Below are positions 59,510 to 64,000 of a stretch of 64,000 nt of DNA, one piece after another. The position numbers and the translations under genes were made by a program. Below the pieces are notes generated by a model. It saw only the letters and a program-made list of their open reading frames with translations, was not told the origin of the DNA and ran no database searches. How positions within the stretch are numbered: the first letter of the stretch is position 1; each line of letters begins with the position of its first letter. Source of the DNA: Owenia fusiformis (lineage: Eukaryota > Annelida > Polychaeta > Sabellida > Oweniidae); NCBI GenBank assembly GCA_903813345.2, contig CAIIXF020000006.1, positions 3,598,001 to 3,662,000 of the forward strand, read 5' to 3'.

Positions 59510-60295
59510 TAGTCTTTTCTAAGTTGTACACAAAATAAATATTACACAGAATTACACTATGGTCCCTTGAGTGCTCATTTTAGCAAAAGACAATCCTAAA
59601 TACATGTAACCCTGGATATATGTATTATTGTTTGATTCTTTAGTTCAACAGATATATTTTATATTTCAGTCCATATTTTAGATATTCAAATCTCATTTGT
59701 GCTTTCTATTGTAAACAAGGACACAAAAGTGTATAACATGTCCCCACCAATGGGTGATCCTATATAGATTTTTCATCCTGAATGCCCAACACTAATCAGT
59801 TGACAAGACAAGACTTTAGAACAAAAAATCCAAAATCCAAAATGACCACATTAACAATATCCAGAATGCCCAAAAGCTTATCAGTTTGTACAAGGGCTTT
59901 CAATTGTCATATTTGTTGTTCCCTCTTCAAAAGAGGAGGCGAAAGATTTTCCTTATAAGGTCAAAATGATGCAGTTCACGGAGAGGAACAAATTCATACT
60001 TCCTTGTTTTCCCCCTTGGTTTAACATGGGGATTTTCATAACTATACTACACAATCAATATATTCGTTCATATTCCCATACAGGAGTACAGAAAAAATTA
60101 TCAGAAACGATTGATCTCCTATTAATCTTAATATAACAGATATTTTTTCATTGTTTTGATTCATAGCGTGGTGAAAACAATGATTGAAAAGTGAGAAAAT
60201 ATTCCGGAAGAAAAGGTCACGTGATCAGCTGACCAGTCGCCATATTGGAAAAAAATAATTTCATTCGACTTTCAACACTTTCATTCCAATCTTAC
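59510..60295 (-). other. 5' UTR intron, nothing firm
   Basis: Contains an E-box/CLEAR-like word GGTCACGTGATCAGCTG near 60217, followed by CGCCATATTGG, a YY1-like motif inverted. This could be an internal or alternative promoter. Confidence 0.4.
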
Positions 60296-60490
60296 CGCAC
60301 TACAAACTGCAACATCGATGCAACAACAGAATAAATGTACTCATCTTCAAATTGCATAATAGAGTTACAAAGTTAGAGTTCGAAAATCCACAAACTGAGC
60401 AGTTGACCAAAGAAGACGCGTCGCTATTATCTAGGTCAATCTGTCCAGTGTCCGAAAGCAAATTTATATTCTCGTTTCTGAATTTCATTG
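60296..60490 (-). other. putative 5' UTR exon with a 62-codon upstream ORF
   Basis: The donor GTGCG/GTAAGA at 60295 bounds a minus-strand stretch containing ATG (60488) to TAG (60300), 62 codons. The stop falls 4 bases before the donor, so the ORF cannot continue into the main protein. TSS not determined. Confidence 0.4.
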
Positions 60491-60618
60491 TTCATTGTAC
60501 AATCTTTTCTTGATTATACTCAGTATACTGACCATTAAAGCAATGACAAAGAACAATTATACTTCTGATGGTACCATTGTTTTATTTAGCGTGTGGGTGT
60601 AAAAACAATATGCATAAT

Positions 60619-60858
60619 TACAGTTTGGAACAAAAATAATGACACATGGATTTGCTGAAGTGAGGATTTCCCATGTTAAAAATAAGAGAATTTTCAAGAG
60701 ATCATACATCAATGGATGACAGTATACAAAATGTAAAATATACAAAACTTAAGGGATGTGTATCTAGACAATATTTGAGACTATAGGGCTTTCAAAACAC
60801 CAAGGTTTGGATATGGTGATAGAAAATCTACCTGTCATTTATTTTGTTCCAAACTGTA
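60619..60858. mobile_element. 240-bp mariner-type MITE, diverged copy 3
   Basis: Same family as 17533-17773, in the orientation of 17832-18072, with many substitutions (TACAGTTTGGAACAAAAATA). TA at both ends. Confidence 0.85.
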
Positions 60859-63228
60859 GTTTGATTTAGAACTTTCTGGTCATGCAAAACGAAAAGTATC
60901 GTTGGAAAATATTGACCAATCAAATTTTGTCCTTTATTGAGGGCTTTTTAAGTACATATTTTCGTACCTTCCTGATTAAAGAGCGAACCACGAAAGGCTT
61001 ATTAGAAGGGTATGCAACTCTGTGTAATAACATGAGACCTTCAAAATGAGCAATGACATGCTTCCATTTTATGGTAATATTTCAAAAAGCATTAAAAAAT
61101 CTAGATATGAGGTGTAAGTACCGTAATCCAACAGCAAATTCGAAAATTCAGAACAATACTTTGCACATACATGTATGGCATTTGTGTATAGCAAACGCGA
61201 GTTACAATAAATGGACACTGATATCTCAAAAAGTAACCAGACTCCCTATAATTTGATGTAGATCAATCGAATCCCTATTTGAACATGTACATTTTGATAT
61301 ATAACAGACACTATGGGGGTAAGCGTTTTATCATGGGCTCAAATAGAATGGTGGCCGCGGAATGGCTGTAGGAGCTCTTCAAAAATCTTCAAAATGGAGA
61401 TTAGTACTATTGCGCCACCTATCTTGCACATGCGCAGATCACAAAAAATCGCAAATCCAAGAAAAATTAATTCTTCTAATTTTAGCAACATATATTTCGA
61501 ATTCTAGCTTTTAAATAATGTTAAAGCGAAAGAAAAACACAAAAATAGGCCTAAGTCCACAATCATGTTATTGTTATAAATCATTAAGTTTAATAACTTA
61601 TGATAATCTATGCTAAAAAACATAATCACGTATTACTCGAGTCTCTAGCCAATTCTTGCACTCAGTGGCCATAGAATATGATAAATCACGTACATTATCG
61701 AGCGGAATTTTCGTTTGCCGTCAGTTCGTTTTCACGATATTACGATATTCATTATTCGCATTTTCGTCTAGTGCGTTATGACGTATTTTCCCGGGAATGG
61801 ATGAATTGGACAGGTTGGAAACTGGGGATGTGATTCCCATAGCTGACCATGATAAAAGTTTACCCTATATCTCATCAACGGGTAGCGGGCCATAGCCAGC
61901 CTTTGCTAAGGGGGGAGGGGGTTCACTTTCTAACTAGTGTTCCAGGGGGGTTCCCTATTGACTGTATCTGATAGAGCCCATGGTTTTATAGTTGATCACG
62001 AATGCCATATGTGCAAAGAATTGTTCTGAAATTTCAAATTTGGTGTTGGATTTCGGTAAACACATTAATATGAGGCCTAAAATTGTCTGCTAGTTGGCCA
62101 GAGACCAATATTCTAGCAGAATTTGAGAACAGAATCGATTTTTTTCGTTCAGCATAGGGCAAACAATGATTTAAAATCACTTTCAACCCTTCGGTGTGCA
62201 TAAGAATGGTCATAAGAGGCCCATGGAGGGTCATAAATGAAAGAAAGCCTCTGAAATTCCGTCAAAATTGCAGGTTATTTCTTCATTTTTTGCTGAAAGC
62301 TGTTTGTCAAACGTATCATTTTCTAGGTCAAAATAGTTCCGACGTTATTTACTTCGCATGTGCCCGTCATCTCAGAATTGAGGAAATGGTAGCAAACACG
62401 AGTTACAATAAATGGACGCTGATATCTCAAAAAGTAACGGAATGTTATAAAAACCCTTCGACCTGCACCTTCGACCTTCACCTTCGACCTACAGGGTGTC
62501 CAAAAAGCGGACCAAAAAGAAAGTTATAAAAACCCTTCAACCTGCACCTTTGACTTATTGACGTTTTATACTCAGTTATGCATGCAGTTAGTAAACGATG
62601 TGTCCCACGAGAAATGAAAACAAGGGCAATGGGGGGGGGGGGGGGGGGGGGGGATCTGCGCCAGTCTATTTTTGGTTCTGTTTTTTGCTCATGCGTATTA
62701 CATCCAGTAATTTGATTTGTTTAAATTCTCAAACGCATGCAGTTTTTCACCATTTTGAGCAAATTGGAATGATTTTTAGCCAACACTGTCAAAAAGCTCC
62801 CCATTGGCCGGGGGGGGGGGGGGGGTAATGGTCAAATTTTTTTACAGGGGGGGTGCCGGTGAGACTCAAAATACCTACCCAATTAATTTTTAAAAAACAA
62901 GACCCACTTCCAGCGATTTTTTCAAAAACAGTACCCATACAATTTTAGGATTTTTCAAAGAGTAGACCCAGTTCTAGGGATTTTTCATCAAAATGGGACT
63001 CTTATCTAGTGTTTTTTCTTCAAAATGGGACCCACATCTAGGGATTTTGCGGTGAAAAAGTGACCCACTTTAGCGGCACGTCCCCATACAGTATAGCCAA
63101 TATGGGGTAAATCCTGGCTGCGGGCCTGCTCGTCACGTCTGAGACATGGAGTTGAGTGAATGTTTCTAACGTATTTCCTAATAGGCCTACTTATATACGT
63201 GTTTACGATTATATGACTTGTAATTTGT
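60859..63228. other. repeat-rich noncoding stretch
   Basis: Two copies of GAGTTACAATAAATGGAC..TGATATCTCAAAAAGTAAC (61190 and 62400). A CCTTCGACCT-rich patch with CAGGGTGTCCAAAAAGCGGA (62455-62560). Poly-G tracts (about 62631-62653 and 62811-62825). A degenerate ~45-bp repeat with GGGACCCACATCTAGGGATT (62860-63070). No gene seen. Confidence 0.5.
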
Positions 63229-63300
63229 GTAGCGACCCTGGGTTGGCTAGTCATATTTTACTCTTATATAAATTGCCAACCTGGCACCCGGTGTCGCTAC
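63229..63300. repeat. 72-bp inverted repeat
   Basis: GTAGCGACCCTGGGTTGGC and, inverted, GCCAACCTGG..CCGGTGTCGCTAC flank about 25 bp. Forms a hairpin; small foldback or repeat end. Confidence 0.7.
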
Positions 63301-64000
63301 TTTCCTTCCGCTCTACAGCGCGAATAGTTCCGCTGCAGGGTCGGGGAAATAGTTGCTTGAGCTATATAGCTTTTGTTCAGAACAATTGTTTTGCAAGAGT
63401 ATTTTGAACATGGCACGTTTCTGCTGTAATTTTATGTAAGGGTCAATCTCGCGAGAGACAGCGAGACGAGAGTTGGCGCCATAATAGTTTCCTCACGAGG
63501 CAATTTTGATTTCAGTTTTCCTATTTTGAGATATTTTCGACACTTTGTCAGCACCGATCGATTGTAATGGGCTAGCCAAAGGGAAGGAGAGACCAATGTG
63601 GCTGCGGAAATGAGGTTATATTTTCTCATTTTAACTCAACTGCTGTGCTGAGCATATTGTGAATTTTGAATTTATTTTCATTTTTGTCTTTGACTTCTGA
63701 GAGTCAACTGAGTTTGACATTGGGTTTAATTTGGTTATTTGGAACATCCATTTTGGTTGATTTTCTTTGATAGAAATATGTAATTGTTGGCTGGAAGATC
63801 TGGCCTAGATTTTGATATACAGTACTCAGCGCGCAGGTGAGATTTTACACAGCGCCACCTTTTGACACTCGCCCTTGAAGGTTGAAATTTATGTTGTTTT
63901 AATTGTAAGCGCTCATATAGCCACCATCTTACTTAAGTCATTTGTAATCTTTCTGCCATATAATTTCCTGTGATTTTCATTTGATAGATAAAACTGATGT
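63301..64000. promoter_or_regulatory. possible promoter region at the right edge
   Basis: TCTCGCGAGA lies at 63447-63456, a known metazoan core-promoter palindrome, in a locally CpG-richer patch (GCGAGACGAGAGTTGGCGCC). A plus-strand donor-like GCGCAG/GTGAGA is at about 63837. A gene may start here and run off the window; direction not determined. Confidence 0.35.

Noticed and set aside
63156-63407. 83-codon plus-strand ORF
   Set aside because: Overlaps a 72-bp inverted repeat, has no family resemblance and is of chance length.

Overview
The window is AT-rich animal DNA, probably from an invertebrate; nothing in it fixes the species. It holds three intron-rich protein-coding genes with GT-AG introns, in a dense background of transposons, foldback elements and minisatellites. 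No rRNA, intact tRNA or CRISPR array was seen, and no bacterial-style operon structure.

Region by region. (1) 1-21.5 kb, minus strand: a BTB-BACK-kelch gene closest to IVNS1ABP (NS1-binding protein). Five coding exons in phase encode the BTB and BACK parts (7287 down to 1053). The kelch repeats lie beyond the left edge. Three further upstream exons (9769-9905, 12243-12336, 21430-21447) also join in phase and would extend the N terminus. The main BTB exon abuts an array of 23 copies of a 53-bp unit, each carrying a copy of that exon's 3' splice site. (2) 21.5-23.4 kb: space between head-to-head genes, with CCAAT boxes. (3) 23.4-31.3 kb, plus strand: a six-exon FOXN1/FOXN4-class forkhead factor. 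It has two surprises: a 2-nt deficit inside the forkhead domain, and an in-frame TGA followed by 211 uninterrupted sense codons. (4) 31.3-34.7 kb: space between tail-to-tail genes. (5) 34.7-60.5 kb, minus strand: a 15-coding-exon gene for a 1040-residue, Leu-rich helical protein I cannot name. All 14 junctions join in phase. Its last intron (16.1 kb) holds a dead mariner copy, an hAT-type element, and a young LTR element with two 803-bp LTRs that encodes only a gag, split by a nested 3.5-kb repeat element. (6) 60.5-64 kb: repeats, poly-G tracts and a TCTCGCGAGA promoter-type motif at the right edge.

The three genes show no functional link to each other. The most unusual signals are the candidate stop-codon readthrough (or nonsense change) and frameshift in the FOXN gene, tandem amplification of splice acceptors in two genes, a putative exon nested in two TIR elements, the gag-only LTR element, and a Transib/RAG-like 2-kb element with a perfect 5-bp target duplication. 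Exon models come from reading splice sites, phase and remembered family sequence; no alignment was run.
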